Source: Pseudomonas sp. Q2-TVG4-2 (GTDB lineage Bacteria; Pseudomonadota; Gammaproteobacteria; Pseudomonadales; Pseudomonadaceae). From it: 64,000 nucleotides of DNA. Below the pieces are notes generated by a model. The model had not been told where the DNA came from. It ran no database searches and saw only the letters and a program-made list of their open reading frames with translations. Where the stretch lies: NCBI RefSeq assembly GCF_013620795.1, contig NZ_LGLW01000003.1:124001-188000 (forward strand), read 5' to 3'. Shown here piece after piece: positions 24,884 through 36,007 of the stretch; positions within the stretch are counted from its first letter, which is position 1, and each line of letters opens with the position of its first letter. The position numbers were made by a program, and so were the translations under genes.

Positions 24884-27157
24884 ATGCTCGGCACGCTGCG
24901 CAAGATCGTCCAGGAAGTGAATGCCGCCAAGGACCTCAAGGCGGCGTTGGGCATTATCGTGCTGAGAGTTAGAGAAGCCATGGCCAGCCATGTCTGCTCG
25001 GTCTACCTGCTCGATCCCGAATCCGGTCGGTTTGTCCTGATGGCCACCGAAGGCTTGAACAAGAAAGCCATCGGCAAGGTCAGTATGGCACCCAACGAGG
25101 GCCTGGTCGGTTTGGTCGGAACCCGCGAGGAACCGCTCAATCTCGAACATGCCTCAGAGCACCCGCGCTATCGCTACTTTGCTGAGACCGGTGAAGAGCG
25201 CTACGCCTCATTCCTTGGTGCGCCGATCATCCACCATCGGCGCGTGATGGGCGTGCTGGTCATCCAGCAGAAAGAGCAACGGCTGTTCGACGAGGGCGAA
25301 GAGGCGTTCCTGGTGACCATGAGCGCGCAGCTCGCCGGCGTCATCGCCCATGCCGAAGCGACCGGCTCGATCCGCGGCCTTGGTCGGCAGGGCAAGGGTA
25401 TTCAGGAAACTCGCTTCATCGGCATTCCCGGCGCGCCCGGCGCGGCCGTGGGTACGGCCGTGGTTGTCCTACCGCCGGCTGACCTGGACGTGGTGCCGGA
25501 TAAGGCAATCGATAATATTCCCGCCGAACTCGAGCTGTTCGAGACCGCGCTCGAGGCCGTGCGTGCCGACATGCGTGCCCTGTCGGAGAAGCTCGCTACG
25601 CAGATGCGCAAGGAAGAACGGGCGCTGTTCGACGTCTACCTGATGATGCTCGACGACTCCGCCCTTGGCGGCGAGGTATCGAAGGTCATCCGTACCGGCC
25701 AGTGGGCTCAGGGCGCTTTACGCCAGGTGGTCAGCGATCACGTCGGGCGCTTCGAGATGATGGACGACGCCTATCTGCGCGAGCGTGCTTCGGACGTCAA
25801 GGATATTGGTCGTCGCCTGCTCGGTTACCTGCAGCAGGCTCGCCAGCAGACCCTGACTTATCCAGACCACACCATTCTGGTCAGCGAGGAGCTGTCGCCC
25901 TCCATGCTCGGCGAGGTGCCGGAAGGCAAGCTGGCCGGGATGATCTCGGTGCTCGGTTCGAGCAACTCCCACGTGGCGATCCTGGCGCGCGCCATGGGCA
26001 TTCCGACGGTGATGGGCGCGGTCGATCTGCCGTATTCGAAAGTCGATGGCATCGAGCTGATCATCGACGGTACGCGCGGCGAGATCATCACCAATCCGGC
26101 CAAGGTGCTGCGTGAGCAATACTTGGTCCTGGCCGAACAAGAGCGCCAGCTCTCCGAGGGTCTGGATATCCTCCGCGAGTTGCCCTGCGAAACCACCGAT
26201 GGCGTGCGTATTCCGCTGTGGGTCAACACGGGTCTGCTGGCCGATGTGGTGCGGGCGCAGGAGCGCGGTGCCGAAGGCGTCGGTCTGTATCGCACCGAAG
26301 TGCCCTTCATGATCAAGGAGCGCTTCCCCAGCGAGAAGGAGCAGATGGCGATCTATCGCGAACAACTGCAGGCCTTCCATCCGCTGCCGGTGACCATGCG
26401 CAGCCTGGACATTGGCGGCGACAAGAGCCTGCCGTATTTCCCGATCAAGGAGGAAAACCCCTTCCTTGGCTGGCGCGGCATCCGCGTCACCCTGGATCAT
26501 CCCGAAATCTTCCTGTTGCAGACCCGCGCCATGCTCAAGGCCAGTGCTGGGCTGAACAACCTGCGCATCCTCCTGCCGATGATCTCCGGCACTCGCGAGC
26601 TGGAAGAAGCTTTGCATCTGATCCATCGCGCCTGGGGCGAGGTGCGGGATGAAGGCACCGACGTCGAGATGCCGCCGGTAGGCGTGATGATCGAGGTGCC
26701 GGCAGCGGTCTATCTGACCCGCGAACTGGCGCGTCAGGTGGATTTTCTTTCGGTGGGTTCGAACGACCTGACCCAGTACCTGCTGGCGGTCGATCGCAAT
26801 AATCCGCGTGTGGCCGATCTCTACGACTACCTGCACCCGGCGGTTCTTGAGGCACTGCAACGCGTCGTCCGCGAGGCGCACGACGAAGGCAAACCGGTGA
26901 GTATCTGCGGTGAGATGGCCGGTGATCCCGGTGCAGCCATTCTGTTGTTGGCGATGGGTTTCGACAGCCTGTCGATGAACGCTACCAACCTGCCGAAGGT
27001 GAAGTGGATGCTGCGCCAGATCAGCTCGACCATGGCGCGCGAGCTGCTGACCAAGGTGATGGTGATGGATAGTCCGCAGGTGATTCATGCCACCGTGCAG
27101 CTGACCCTGCGCAACCTCGGGCTGGATCGGATGGTCAACCCGTCGGCGGCGCTCTAG
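24884..27157 (+). CDS. ptsP: Phosphoenolpyruvate-protein phosphotransferase PtsP (EI-Ntr)
   Basis: A 757-residue first enzyme of the nitrogen PTS. An N-terminal GAF domain (~15-155) senses a small metabolite, followed by the EI N-terminal domain (~173-300), the phospho-histidine domain with His363 in SSNSHVAILARAMG, and the PEP-binding barrel (~420-715; RTEVPFMIKERFPSE, GSNDLTQYLLAVDRNN, SICGEMAGDP). It passes phosphate from PEP to NPr and then PtsN, adjusting potassium and carbon/nitrogen metabolism. It follows rppH as in other gammaproteobacteria. Confidence 0.94.
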   Translation: MLGTLRKIVQEVNAAKDLKAALGIIVLRVREAMASHVCSVYLLDPESGRFVLMATEGLNKKAIGKVSMAPNEGLVGLVGTREEPLNLEHASEHPRYRYFAETGEERYASFLGAPIIHHRRVMGVLVIQQKEQRLFDEGEEAFLVTMSAQLAGVIAHAEATGSIRGLGRQGKGIQETRFIGIPGAPGAAVGTAVVVLPPADLDVVPDKAIDNIPAELELFETALEAVRADMRALSEKLATQMRKEERALFDVYLMMLDDSALGGEVSKVIRTGQWAQGALRQVVSDHVGRFEMMDDAYLRERASDVKDIGRRLLGYLQQARQQTLTYPDHTILVSEELSPSMLGEVPEGKLAGMISVLGSSNSHVAILARAMGIPTVMGAVDLPYSKVDGIELIIDGTRGEIITNPAKVLREQYLVLAEQERQLSEGLDILRELPCETTDGVRIPLWVNTGLLADVVRAQERGAEGVGLYRTEVPFMIKERFPSEKEQMAIYREQLQAFHPLPVTMRSLDIGGDKSLPYFPIKEENPFLGWRGIRVTLDHPEIFLLQTRAMLKASAGLNNLRILLPMISGTRELEEALHLIHRAWGEVRDEGTDVEMPPVGVMIEVPAAVYLTRELARQVDFLSVGSNDLTQYLLAVDRNNPRVADLYDYLHPAVLEALQRVVREAHDEGKPVSICGEMAGDPGAAILLLAMGFDSLSMNATNLPKVKWMLRQISSTMARELLTKVMVMDSPQVIHATVQLTLRNLGLDRMVNPSAAL

Positions 27158-27927
27158 CCCAACGTCGACTGCTGGCTGAACGGCGGCAGGCTGATGCGGC
27201 TGTCGCCCAGCGCGCCAGCCGGGCCGAAGCGGCGCTCGACAATCTCTGTCGAGCCATCAGCACGACGGATCAGCGCGGTGCTGGCGCGGGTTCCGTAGTC
27301 GGCGCTTGCAATAAACGCGCTCGACAGTCGCTTTTCCCATTCATGGGGCACGCCAGTATCGGGCAGCTCGTCATCCGCTGCGGGTTGCGGGTCGCTCAAC
27401 AGTTGCAGCAGCATCTCCGCTTCCGGCGCATCGATACAACTATGCAACGCGGCGCGGGTGCGCAGGAGTTTCGGCCAGGGGCTGTCCAATGCCGCGTTGG
27501 ACAAGCCGTAGATGCCGGCCGATAGCTGTTCCGGCGTGCCCGTGCTTGAGTTGAGATACCACAGCTCGCATGCATCGGCGACCAGCAGATTGAACCCCGA
27601 ATAGTGCTCGAGATGGCCGGTCAGCTCGGTCAGATAGGCTTGCGGTGACAACTCACCCCGCAAATAACGCTCGGGAAGCTCACCGCGAGAGCGCGCCCCG
27701 GCTGGCGCTCCGGGCGCACGGATATTGGTCAGCGCGGCGAAGCGGCCCGCCGCTCCAACCCCAAGCCAGGTGCCGCCTGCCTGTAGGTCGCGTCCCGCGA
27801 TGATCTGCGGTGCGTCCTCCCATATCCCCAACGGCAGGCTCGGGCGCGCATGGAATTCGTCACGGTTGGCCGCGACAATCAATGGCAGCGCATGGCTCGG
27901 GCGCCAGGCGAATACGATCAGGCACAT
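27154..27927 (-). CDS. NRDE family (TANGO2-like) protein
   Basis: A 257-residue protein beginning MCLIVFAWRPSHALPLIVAA followed by NRDE, the family hallmark, then GRDLQAGGTWLGVGAAGRFA and ALTNIR. An N-terminal cysteine right after Met suggests an Ntn-hydrolase-like fold; TANGO2 in eukaryotes is linked to haem or lipid handling. Bacterial function is open. Its stop overlaps the ptsP stop region on the other strand (convergent). Confidence 0.82.
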   Translation of the reverse strand: MCLIVFAWRPSHALPLIVAANRDEFHARPSLPLGIWEDAPQIIAGRDLQAGGTWLGVGAAGRFAALTNIRAPGAPAGARSRGELPERYLRGELSPQAYLTELTGHLEHYSGFNLLVADACELWYLNSSTGTPEQLSAGIYGLSNAALDSPWPKLLRTRAALHSCIDAPEAEMLLQLLSDPQPAADDELPDTGVPHEWEKRLSSAFIASADYGTRASTALIRRADGSTEIVERRFGPAGALGDSRISLPPFSQQSTLG

Positions 27928-28039
27928 AGGTCTGCTCAGTTGGAAACTCGAAGCCGGCAGCTTGAAGCCAAGCAGCCCGACTCGGCAACCTGTTCCCGCT
28001 TTTCGGCTACCATGCTGCTTTGTTTTTCAGGGTGGTCCG

Positions 28040-28822
28040 ATGGAGTTCGCGCTTTACCTGCTGCTCGGTGGGGTTGCTGGCGTGTTGGCGGGGCTGTTCG
28101 GTGTCGGCGGAGGAATGGTCATTGTTCCGGTGCTGGTCTTCAGCTTCACGATGCAGGGTTTCGATCCGCTGGTGTTGACCCACATGGCGGTCGGCACGTC
28201 GCTGGCGACGATCATTTTCACCTCACTGAACTCGATCAGAGCCCATCACCACAAGGGCGCCGTGCAATGGCCGGTGGTGCTGTGGATGACCATCGGCATT
28301 CTGCTCGGGGCGGTCTTGGGCAGCGTCACCGCGGCGGCGATCCAAGGGCCTATGTTGCAGAAGATCATCGGCGTGTTCGCCATCGCCATGGCGATTCAGA
28401 TGGCCTTTTCGCTTCAGCCCAAGGCCAGCCGCCGCGTGCCCGGTAAGCCCGGGCTCACGCTGGCGGGTGTGGTGGTGGGCTGGGCATCGGCGATCTTCGG
28501 GATCGGTGGTGGTTCCCTGACGGTACCCTTTCTCAGCTGGCGCAGCGTGCCCATTCAGCAAGCGGTCGCGACATCCGCCGCCTGTGGTTTGCCAATCGCC
28601 ATTGTCGGCGCGTTGAGTTTCGCGGTGGTTGGCTGGCAGGATGTGCATCTGCCGGAATGGAGCCTGGGATTTGTTTACTTGCCGGCGTTGCTCGGCATCG
28701 CCATCACCAGCATGTTCTTCGCGCGTATCGGCGCACAGCTGGCACATCGATTATCGGCGCTGATGCTCCGGCGCCTGTTTGCGCTGTTGCTGCTCAGCGT
28801 GGGTATCAATTTCTTGATCTGA
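28040..28822 (+). CDS. TauE/SafE family sulfite exporter-like membrane protein
   Basis: A 260-residue protein with eight hydrophobic helices and two inverted repeats, each with a glycine-rich motif: [15 protein letters not shown] and [16 protein letters not shown]. The family exports small organosulfur anions; substrate here is unknown. The ATG at 28040 is 10 bases before lgt's partner stop arrangement at the other end (gap 10 bases), and the longer frame from 27725 is antisense to the NRDE gene. Probably co-transcribed with lgt. Confidence 0.85.
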   Translation: MEFALYLLLGGVAGVLAGLFGVGGGMVIVPVLVFSFTMQGFDPLVLTHMAVGTSLATIIFTSLNSIRAHHHKGAVQWPVVLWMTIGILLGAVLGSVTAAAIQGPMLQKIIGVFAIAMAIQMAFSLQPKASRRVPGKPGLTLAGVVVGWASAIFGIGGGSLTVPFLSWRSVPIQQAVATSAACGLPIAIVGALSFAVVGWQDVHLPEWSLGFVYLPALLGIAITSMFFARIGAQLAHRLSALMLRRLFALLLLSVGINFLI

Positions 28823-28832
28823 GGAAACCTGG

Positions 28833-29633
28833 ATGCTGCCTTATCCGCAGATAGACCCTGTGGCCGTTTCGCTAGGCCCGTTGCAAATTCACTGGTACGG
28901 CCTGATGTATCTGATCGGCATCGGCGGCGCCTGGCTGCTGGCAATGCGCCGGCTGCACCGCTTCGATCCGAGCTGGGACAAGGACAAACTCTCCGATCTG
29001 GTGTTCTGGGTCGCCATGGGCGTGATCATCGGTGGGCGGTTGGGTTACGTGCTGTTCTACGATCTGGCGTCCTACCTCAACGACCCGACCCTGATTTTTC
29101 AAGTGTGGAAGGGCGGCATGTCGTTCCACGGCGGCCTCATCGGCGTGCTGCTATGCAGCTGGATCTTTGCGCGGCGCAACGGCAAGAAATTCTTCGAGCT
29201 GATGGACTTCATCGCGCCCCTCGTGCCCATCGGCCTGGGTGCCGGGCGCATCGGCAACTTCATCAATGCCGAGCTGTGGGGTAAGGCGACGGACGTGCCT
29301 TGGGCCATGGTGTTTCCCACTGATCCACAGCAACTGGCGCGCCATCCCTCGCAGCTCTACCAGTTCGCGCTGGAAGGCGTGGCGCTGTTCATCATTCTCT
29401 GGCTCTATTCGAGCAAGCCGCGGCCGACTATGGCGGTATCCGGGCTGTTCGCGGTCTGCTACGGCATCTTCCGTTTCATCGTCGAGTTCGTCCGCGTCCC
29501 GGATGCCCAGCTTGGTTATCTGGCCTTCGACTGGCTGACCATGGGTCAGGTGCTGAGCGTACCCATGGTGTTGCTCGGTGTTGGGATGATGGCTTGGGCC
29601 TACCATCGTGAACCTGCCAAGGCCGCTGTCTGA
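28833..29633 (+). CDS. lgt: Phosphatidylglycerol--prolipoprotein diacylglyceryl transferase
   Basis: A 266-residue seven-helix inner-membrane enzyme that adds diacylglycerol to the lipobox cysteine of prolipoproteins. The family motif SFHGGLIG has His99, and [15 protein letters not shown] carries the essential arginine; [11 protein letters not shown] is the other conserved loop. GAGGAAA precedes the ATG. Upstream of thyA as in most proteobacteria. Confidence 0.95.
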   Translation: MLPYPQIDPVAVSLGPLQIHWYGLMYLIGIGGAWLLAMRRLHRFDPSWDKDKLSDLVFWVAMGVIIGGRLGYVLFYDLASYLNDPTLIFQVWKGGMSFHGGLIGVLLCSWIFARRNGKKFFELMDFIAPLVPIGLGAGRIGNFINAELWGKATDVPWAMVFPTDPQQLARHPSQLYQFALEGVALFIILWLYSSKPRPTMAVSGLFAVCYGIFRFIVEFVRVPDAQLGYLAFDWLTMGQVLSVPMVLLGVGMMAWAYHREPAKAAV

Positions 29634-29741
29634 GTTGAAACCGCCCGGCTTCGTCGCCAAGCGCGAGACAAGTCGGGCGCCGGCTCTTACTATTCGCAGG
29701 TTTCTTTTCACCGCGCCTCGGCGCCCGCTTCGAGCCCATCG

Positions 29742-30536
29742 ATGAAACAGTATCTCGACCTGATGCGCCATGTGCGCGAGAACGGCACCTTCAAAAGCGA
29801 CCGCACTGGCACCGGCACCTACAGTGTGTTCGGCCATCAGATGCGCTTCGACCTGGCTGATGGTTTCCCGCTGGTGACCACCAAAAAGTGTCATCTGAAA
29901 TCCATCATTCACGAGCTGCTGTGGTTCCTGCAGGGCGATACCAACGTCCGCTATCTGCAGGAAAACGGCGTGCGCATCTGGGACGAGTGGGCCGACGAGA
30001 ACGGCGAGCTCGGGCCGGTCTACGGCTATCAGTGGCGCAACTGGCCGGCACCGAACGGTGAGTCGGTCGACCAGATCGCCAAGCTGATCGAGATGATCAA
30101 GACCAATCCGGACTCTCGCCGGCTGATCGTGTCGGCGTGGAACCCCGCCCTGGTGGACCAGATGGCGCTGCCGCCGTGCCACGCGCTGTTCCAATTCTAC
30201 GTTGCCGACGGCAAGCTCAGCTGCCAGCTGTACCAGCGTTCAGCCGACATTTTCCTCGGTGTGCCTTTCAACATCGCCAGCTATGCATTGTTGACGTTGA
30301 TGGTCGCGCAGGTCTGCGATCTGCAACCGGGCGAGTTCATCTGGAGTGGCGGCGATTGCCACCTGTATGCCAACCATCTGGAACAGGCCGACTTGCAGCT
30401 GACCCGCGAGCCGCTGCCACTGCCGACGATGAAGCTCAATCCCGCTGTGAAGGATCTGTTCGCCTTCCGCTTCGAGGATTTCGAACTGGTGGGGTATGAA
30501 GCGCACCCGCACATCAAGGCATCCGTCGCCGTCTGA
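29742..30536 (+). CDS. thyA: Thymidylate synthase
   Basis: A 264-residue enzyme, the same length as in E. coli, which methylates dUMP to dTMP with methylene-tetrahydrofolate. Catalytic Cys146 is in [14 protein letters not shown]; the phosphate-binding arginines lie in [13 protein letters not shown] and [12 protein letters not shown], and [20 protein letters not shown] is the dUMP-binding signature. Confidence 0.96.
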   Translation: MKQYLDLMRHVRENGTFKSDRTGTGTYSVFGHQMRFDLADGFPLVTTKKCHLKSIIHELLWFLQGDTNVRYLQENGVRIWDEWADENGELGPVYGYQWRNWPAPNGESVDQIAKLIEMIKTNPDSRRLIVSAWNPALVDQMALPPCHALFQFYVADGKLSCQLYQRSADIFLGVPFNIASYALLTLMVAQVCDLQPGEFIWSGGDCHLYANHLEQADLQLTREPLPLPTMKLNPAVKDLFAFRFEDFELVGYEAHPHIKASVAV

Positions 30537-30628
30537 GTGGAGCGTTGGTCGTTTTTTTCCTGTGCATCGCCTGATAGTCATATTTGCCGTATAGACTCGA
30601 CCGCCCAGGGATTTTTGAGGGCTGTGAC

Positions 30629-31402
30629 ATGCGCAGGGTTGTGTTCAATCAGAAGGGTGGGGTCGGCAAGTCCAGCATCGCCTGTAACCTCGCCGCGGTG
30701 AGTGCGGCACAGGGCTACCGGACACTGTTGGTCGACCTCGATGCGCAGGCCAATTCCAGCCATTACCTCACCGGTCTCACGGGCGATGACCTGCCCACCG
30801 GTATCGCCGATTTTTTCAAGCAGGTGCTGGCCGGCGGTGCGGCGGGCAAGAAGGCGCGGCCACCGATCACCGAAACGCGCTTCGAAAACCTGTACCTGAT
30901 CAGCGCCACCGCCGAGTTGGCCGATCTGCAACCCAAGCTCGAAGCCAGGCACAAGATCAACAAGCTGCGAAAATTGCTGGAAAGCCTCTCTGAAGAATAC
31001 GAGCGGATCTATCTGGACACGCCGCCGGCGCTTAATTTCTTTACCGTCTCTGCATTGATTGCGGCGGACCGCTGCCTGATTCCGTTCGACTGCGACAGCT
31101 TTTCCCGCCAGGCGCTGTACAGCCTGCTGGAAGAGATCGAGGAGTTGCAGGAAGACCACAACGATGGGCTGGAAGTCGAAGGCATCGTAGTCAACCAGTT
31201 CCAGCCGAGGGCGGCGCTACCGCAGCAGATGATCGACGAGCTGCTGGCCGAGGGGCTGCCTGTGTTGCCGGTACACCTGATGAGTTCGGTGCGGATGCGC
31301 GAGTCGCATCAGGTCTGCATGCCGCTGATTCATTTCGACCCGAGGCACAAGCTGACGCAACAATTCGTCGCGCTGCATGACCATCTCGAAGGCTTGGCCT
31401 GA
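30629..31402 (+). CDS. ParA family ATPase (orphan, chromosomal)
   Basis: A 257-residue deviant-Walker ATPase. Walker A' FNQKGGVGKSS at residues 5-15, then LLVDLDAQANSS and YLDTPPALN (Walker B). There is no parB or parS-like partner next to it, so it is not a plasmid partition cassette; relatives occur at a fixed chromosomal place in pseudomonads. Role unknown; polar or protein-complex positioning is possible. GAGGG lies 11 bases before the ATG at 30629. Confidence 0.82.
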   Translation: MRRVVFNQKGGVGKSSIACNLAAVSAAQGYRTLLVDLDAQANSSHYLTGLTGDDLPTGIADFFKQVLAGGAAGKKARPPITETRFENLYLISATAELADLQPKLEARHKINKLRKLLESLSEEYERIYLDTPPALNFFTVSALIAADRCLIPFDCDSFSRQALYSLLEEIEELQEDHNDGLEVEGIVVNQFQPRAALPQQMIDELLAEGLPVLPVHLMSSVRMRESHQVCMPLIHFDPRHKLTQQFVALHDHLEGLA

Positions 31403-31408
31403 ATCGGA

Positions 31409-32392
31409 TTACTCCGCGCGCGAACGTTCGATCTTGCGCCCCAGGCGTGATGCATAAAGTTCGCCGACGATGCCGCGGCGGAAGATCAGCACGCAGACCA
31501 TGAAGATGATCCCGGTCACCAGCGTTACCGGCAGCGCCGAGGTCGCAAAGTAGTTGCCCAGCGTGGTCACCAGCGCCGCGCCGAATACCGGGCCCACCAG
31601 CGTGCCGATCCCGCCCAGCAGCGTCATCAGCACCACTTCGCCGGACATTTGCCAGCTCACGTCGGTGAGCGTGGCGAACTGGAACACCAGTGCCTTCAGA
31701 CCGCCTGCCAGGCCAGCCAGGGCTGCCGACATGACGAAGGCGCCCAGCTTGTAGCGGGACACGGAATAGCCGAGGGAGATCGCCCGGCTCTCGTTCTCGC
31801 GGATCGACTTGAGGATCATGCCGTAGGGCGAGTTGATGATTCGCCAGATCGCCAACATGCCGAGCAGGAACACCGTCAGCACGAAGAAATACATGTTCAG
31901 CGGCTCTTTCAGATCGATCAGGCCGAACAGGTGGCCGCGCGGAATGCCCTGGATGCCGTCTTCACCGTGCGTGAAAGGGGCTTGCAGACAAAAGAAGAAG
32001 AACATCTGCGACAACGCCAAGGTAATCATCGTCGAATAGATGCCTTGCCTTCGGATCGCCAGAAAACCGATCACCAACCCGAGGAACGCGGCGCCTACCA
32101 CGCCGACCAGAACGCCCAACTCCGGCGTCAGCCCCCACTCCTTGACCGCATGGGCGGTGAAATAGGCGGCGCCGCCGAAGAACGCCGCGTGGCCGAACGA
32201 CAGAATGCCGGTATAGCCCAGGAGCAGATTGAAGGCGCAGGCGAACAGTGCGAAGCACATCACCTTCATCAGGAACACGGGGTAGAAATGCAGGGGCGCC
32301 AGGACCAGCCCGACGACACCGATGAGGATCAGGATCGTCTCGACATTCCAGCGCTTTCGCTTTGCTGCGGATATTGCGGTCGTTTGCTGCAT
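31409..32392 (-). CDS. livM: Branched-chain amino acid-type ABC transporter permease (LivM family)
   Basis: About 327 residues with some ten hydrophobic helices. GYTGILSFGHAAFFGGAAYF is the LivM signature, and the cytoplasmic EAA-like loop reads SIRENESRAISLGYSVSRYK. I prefer the ATG at 32392, one base after the livH stop and 10 bases after GGGAAGGG; the ATG at 32401 abuts that site. Last gene of a five-gene importer operon. The substrate need not be a branched-chain amino acid; the family also takes up urea, amides and aromatic acids. Confidence 0.85.
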   Translation of the reverse strand: MQQTTAISAAKRKRWNVETILILIGVVGLVLAPLHFYPVFLMKVMCFALFACAFNLLLGYTGILSFGHAAFFGGAAYFTAHAVKEWGLTPELGVLVGVVGAAFLGLVIGFLAIRRQGIYSTMITLALSQMFFFFCLQAPFTHGEDGIQGIPRGHLFGLIDLKEPLNMYFFVLTVFLLGMLAIWRIINSPYGMILKSIRENESRAISLGYSVSRYKLGAFVMSAALAGLAGGLKALVFQFATLTDVSWQMSGEVVLMTLLGGIGTLVGPVFGAALVTTLGNYFATSALPVTLVTGIIFMVCVLIFRRGIVGELYASRLGRKIERSRAE

Positions 32393-32393
32393 G

Positions 32394-33280
32394 TCAGCCA
32401 TCCCTTCCCATCAAGCCCGCAGGGCGCACGAGCAGCACAATCGCCATGACCACGAAGATCACGATATTGGATGCCTCGGGGTAGAACACCTTGGTCAGCC
32501 CTTCGAGGATTCCGAGCATGTAGCCCGTGATGACTGCTCCCAAGATCGAGCCCATGCCGCCCACCACCACCACGGCGAACACGACGATGATGAGGTTCGA
32601 GCCCATTAACGGGCTGACCTGATAGATCGGCGCTGCGAGAATCCCGGCGAGTCCCGCCAGACCGGCGCCCAGCCCGTAGGTAAAGGTCAGCAACAAGGGC
32701 ACGTTGATGCCGAAAGTGCGTACCAATGTGGGATTCTCGGTGGCGGCCCGCAGGTAGGAGCCGAGTTTGGTCTTCTCGATCAGCAGCCAGGTGCTGAAAC
32801 AGATCAATAGCGACGCCAGCACGACCCAGGCCCGGTACTTGGGCAGGAACATGAATCCGAGGTTGTAGCCGCCCGACAGCAGGCTCGGCACCGCATAGGG
32901 TTGGCCGGACGAGCCGTAGAAGTAGCGAAAGGCGCCTTCCAGCGCGAGCGCCAGGCCGAAGGTGAACAACAGGCCATAAAGGTGATCGAGGTTGTACAGC
33001 CGTGATAGCGCAAGCCGCTCCACCACCGCGCCGACCAGACCGACAATCAGCGGTGCCAGAATCAGCGCCGGCCAGTAGCCGATGCCCAGGACCGCCAGCA
33101 GCAGATAACCGGCGAAGGCGCCCATCATGTACTGCGCGCCATGGGCGAAGTTGATCACTTTGATCAGGCCGAAAATGATCGCCAGACCGAGACTGAGCAT
33201 GGCGTAGAAGGAGCCATTGATCAGACCGATCAGTAGCTGCCCGAGAAACGCCTGGATAGGTACGCCGAAGATCTCCGTCA

Positions 33281-33281
<1 letters not shown>
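32394..33281 (-). CDS. livH: Branched-chain amino acid-type ABC transporter permease (LivH family)
   Basis: A 295-residue membrane protein with eight to nine helices. LLIGLINGSFYAMLSLGLAI and INFAHGAQYMMGAFAGYLLL are the LivH N-terminal signature; RAATENPTLVRTFGINVPLL is the ATPase-contact loop. Its ATG shares a base with the stop of the upstream ATPase gene, so translation is coupled. Confidence 0.87.
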
Positions 33282-33983
<702 letters not shown>

Positions 33984-33991
<8 letters not shown>

Positions 33992-34796
33992 CTTCCGTCC
34001 CCATATAGGCTTCGCGCACGCGTGCGTCCTGGCTCACACTGCGGTAATCACCGGAGGTGAGGATTTCTCCGCGTTGCAGGACGGTCACCTGATGGCAGAG
34101 ATCGGCGACGACCTTCAGGTTGTGCTCGACCATCAGCACCGCTCGACTGCGGGCAACTTCGCGGATCAGATCCGAGACGATGCGCACATCTTCGTGGCCC
34201 ATCCCAGCCATCGGCTCATCGAGCAGCAGTACCTTGGGCTCCAGCGCCAGGGTGGTGGCGATCTCCAGCACCCGCTTGCGGCCGTAGGAAAGGTCTGCGG
34301 CCGGGCTGTTGTAGTCATCCTGCAGGCCGACCGATTCGATCAGGGCCATGGCACGATCGTTCAGCTTGTTCAATGAGCGCAGCGGTAGCCAGAATTGTGT
34401 GGCCAGTCCGCCGGGCCGCTGCAGCGCCACGCGAACATTCTCCAACACGCTTAGATGCGGAAATACCGCGGATATTTGGAATGACCGCACCAGGCCCATG
34501 CGGGCCACCTTGGCCGGGTCGGTGCGGGTGATGTCCTGGTCAAGCAGCCTGATGCTGCCGCTCGAAGGTTGCAGAAACTTGGTCAGGAGATTGAACACCG
34601 TCGTCTTGCCCGCGCCGTTGGGCCCGATCAGCGCATGGACGCGGGCATGATGCACGTCCAGATCGACGTTGTTCACCGCCACGAATCCGCCGAAATCTCG
34701 GCGCAGCCCGCGCGCCGACAGCACGACGCGCGGCTGCCCATCAGCGTCCGGAGAGGCCGCGGCTTCCCCGGTTGTGACACCCATGCTGGCCATCAT
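33984..34796 (-). CDS. livG: ABC transporter ATP-binding protein (LivG family)
   Basis: A 270-residue ATPase with a ~25-residue non-conserved N-terminal lead. Walker A GPNGAGKTTVFNLLT, signature DLSYGRKRVLEIA (the LivG variant of LSGGQ) and Walker B VLLLDEPMAGM. Three in-frame ATGs (34796, 34793, 34784) cluster at the start and none has a strong ribosome site, so it may depend on coupling with the binding-protein gene that ends 2 bases earlier. Confidence 0.87.
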
Positions 34797-34798
34797 GC

Positions 34799-36007
34799 TT
34801 ATTGCTTGGCCAGGTCGCAGCCGCTCTCGGCGGGCTTGATATAGGCCTCATCGCCCGGCACCGTGGCGAGGACCTTGTAGTAATCCCAAGGCTCCTTGCT
34901 TTCGTCGGGTTTTTTCACTTCCATCAGGTAGACGTCGCTGATCAGGCGGCCGTTGGCGCCGACCTTGCCATTGCGGGCGAAGAGATCGTTCACTGGCATC
35001 TCGTGCATCGCCTTGGCAACCGCTTCGGTTTCATCGGTGCCGACCTTGTCGATCGCCTTGAGGTACTGCATCACGCCCGAATAGGTCCCCGCGTGGACCA
35101 TGTTCGGCATCCGTCCGGTGCGCTCGAAGAAGCGTTTGCCGAATTCGCGGGACTGATCGTCGCGGTCCCAGTAGAAGCTCTCGGTTAGGGTCAGCCCTTG
35201 CGCGGCTTCAAGGCCGAGACCATGCACTTCCGAGAGGGTGAAGAGCAGCGCCGCCAGACGTTGACCGCTGGCAACGATGCCGAACTCCGCGGCTTGCTTG
35301 ATGGCATTGGCGGTATCCATCCCTGCGTTGGCCAGGCCGATGACTTCGGCGCCGGAGGATTGCGCTTGCAAGAGGAACGAGGAGTAGTCGTTGGTCGCCA
35401 ATGGGTGCCGCACGGCGCCCTTGATCTCGCCGCCCTTGGCTTTGACGAATTCGCTGGTCTGTTCTTCCAGCGAGTAACCGAAGGCATAGTCGGCGGTGAG
35501 AAAGTACCAGCTGTCGCCGCCCTGCGACACCAGCGCACCGCCAGTACCGACCGCCAACGCGTGGGTGTCATATGCCCAGTGGAAGCCGTAGGGCGAGCAC
35601 TGCTTCCCGGTCAGCTCCACCGTGGCGGCGCCGGTGACCAGATCGATTTTCTTCTTCTCCTTGGAGATGCCTTGCACCGCGAGCGCCACGGATGACGTGG
35701 TCAGTTCCATGATGGAGTCGACCTGCTCGCGGTCGTACCACTGGCGAGCGATGTTGGAGGCGATATCCGGCTTGTTCTGATGGTCGGCAGTCACGATCTC
35801 GATGGGGGCGCCCTGAACCTTGCCGCCGAAGTCCTCGGCCGCCATCTTCGCCGCCTCATAGGACCATTTGCCACCGAAGTCGGCGTAGACACCGGATTGA
35901 TCGTTGAGGATGCCGATTTTCACTTTGCCATCGGATATTTCCGCAGCAGACGCGGGAATCGCGGCTGCTGCGCTCAGTACTGCCGTTGTAATTGCCAGAA
36001 GCTTCAT
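34799..36007 (-). CDS. Periplasmic substrate-binding protein of Liv-type ABC transporter
   Basis: A 402-residue type I periplasmic binding protein: signal peptide (MKLLAITTAVLSAAAAIPAS then A), then VKIGILNDQSGVYADFGGKW, AAEDFGGKVQGAPIEIVTAD and two lobes. The ligand-contact pattern differs from LivJ/LivK, so leucine is not assured. AGGAG lies 6 bases before the ATG at 36007. It heads the operon (binding protein, LivG, LivF, LivH, LivM) and is preceded by a long gap that must hold the promoter. Confidence 0.85.
   Translation of the reverse strand: MKLLAITTAVLSAAAAIPASAAEISDGKVKIGILNDQSGVYADFGGKWSYEAAKMAAEDFGGKVQGAPIEIVTADHQNKPDIASNIARQWYDREQVDSIMELTTSSVALAVQGISKEKKKIDLVTGAATVELTGKQCSPYGFHWAYDTHALAVGTGGALVSQGGDSWYFLTADYAFGYSLEEQTSEFVKAKGGEIKGAVRHPLATNDYSSFLLQAQSSGAEVIGLANAGMDTANAIKQAAEFGIVASGQRLAALLFTLSEVHGLGLEAAQGLTLTESFYWDRDDQSREFGKRFFERTGRMPNMVHAGTYSGVMQYLKAIDKVGTDETEAVAKAMHEMPVNDLFARNGKVGANGRLISDVYLMEVKKPDESKEPWDYYKVLATVPGDEAYIKPAESGCDLAKQ

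Noticed and set aside
25718..27088. A 456-codon minus-strand frame opposite ptsP
   Set aside because: Antisense shadow; PtsP has all expected domains on the plus strand.
30629..31402. ParA gene as sign of a plasmid or integrative element
   Set aside because: No ParB, replication or integrase gene is near, and thyA-lgt synteny places it in core chromosome.
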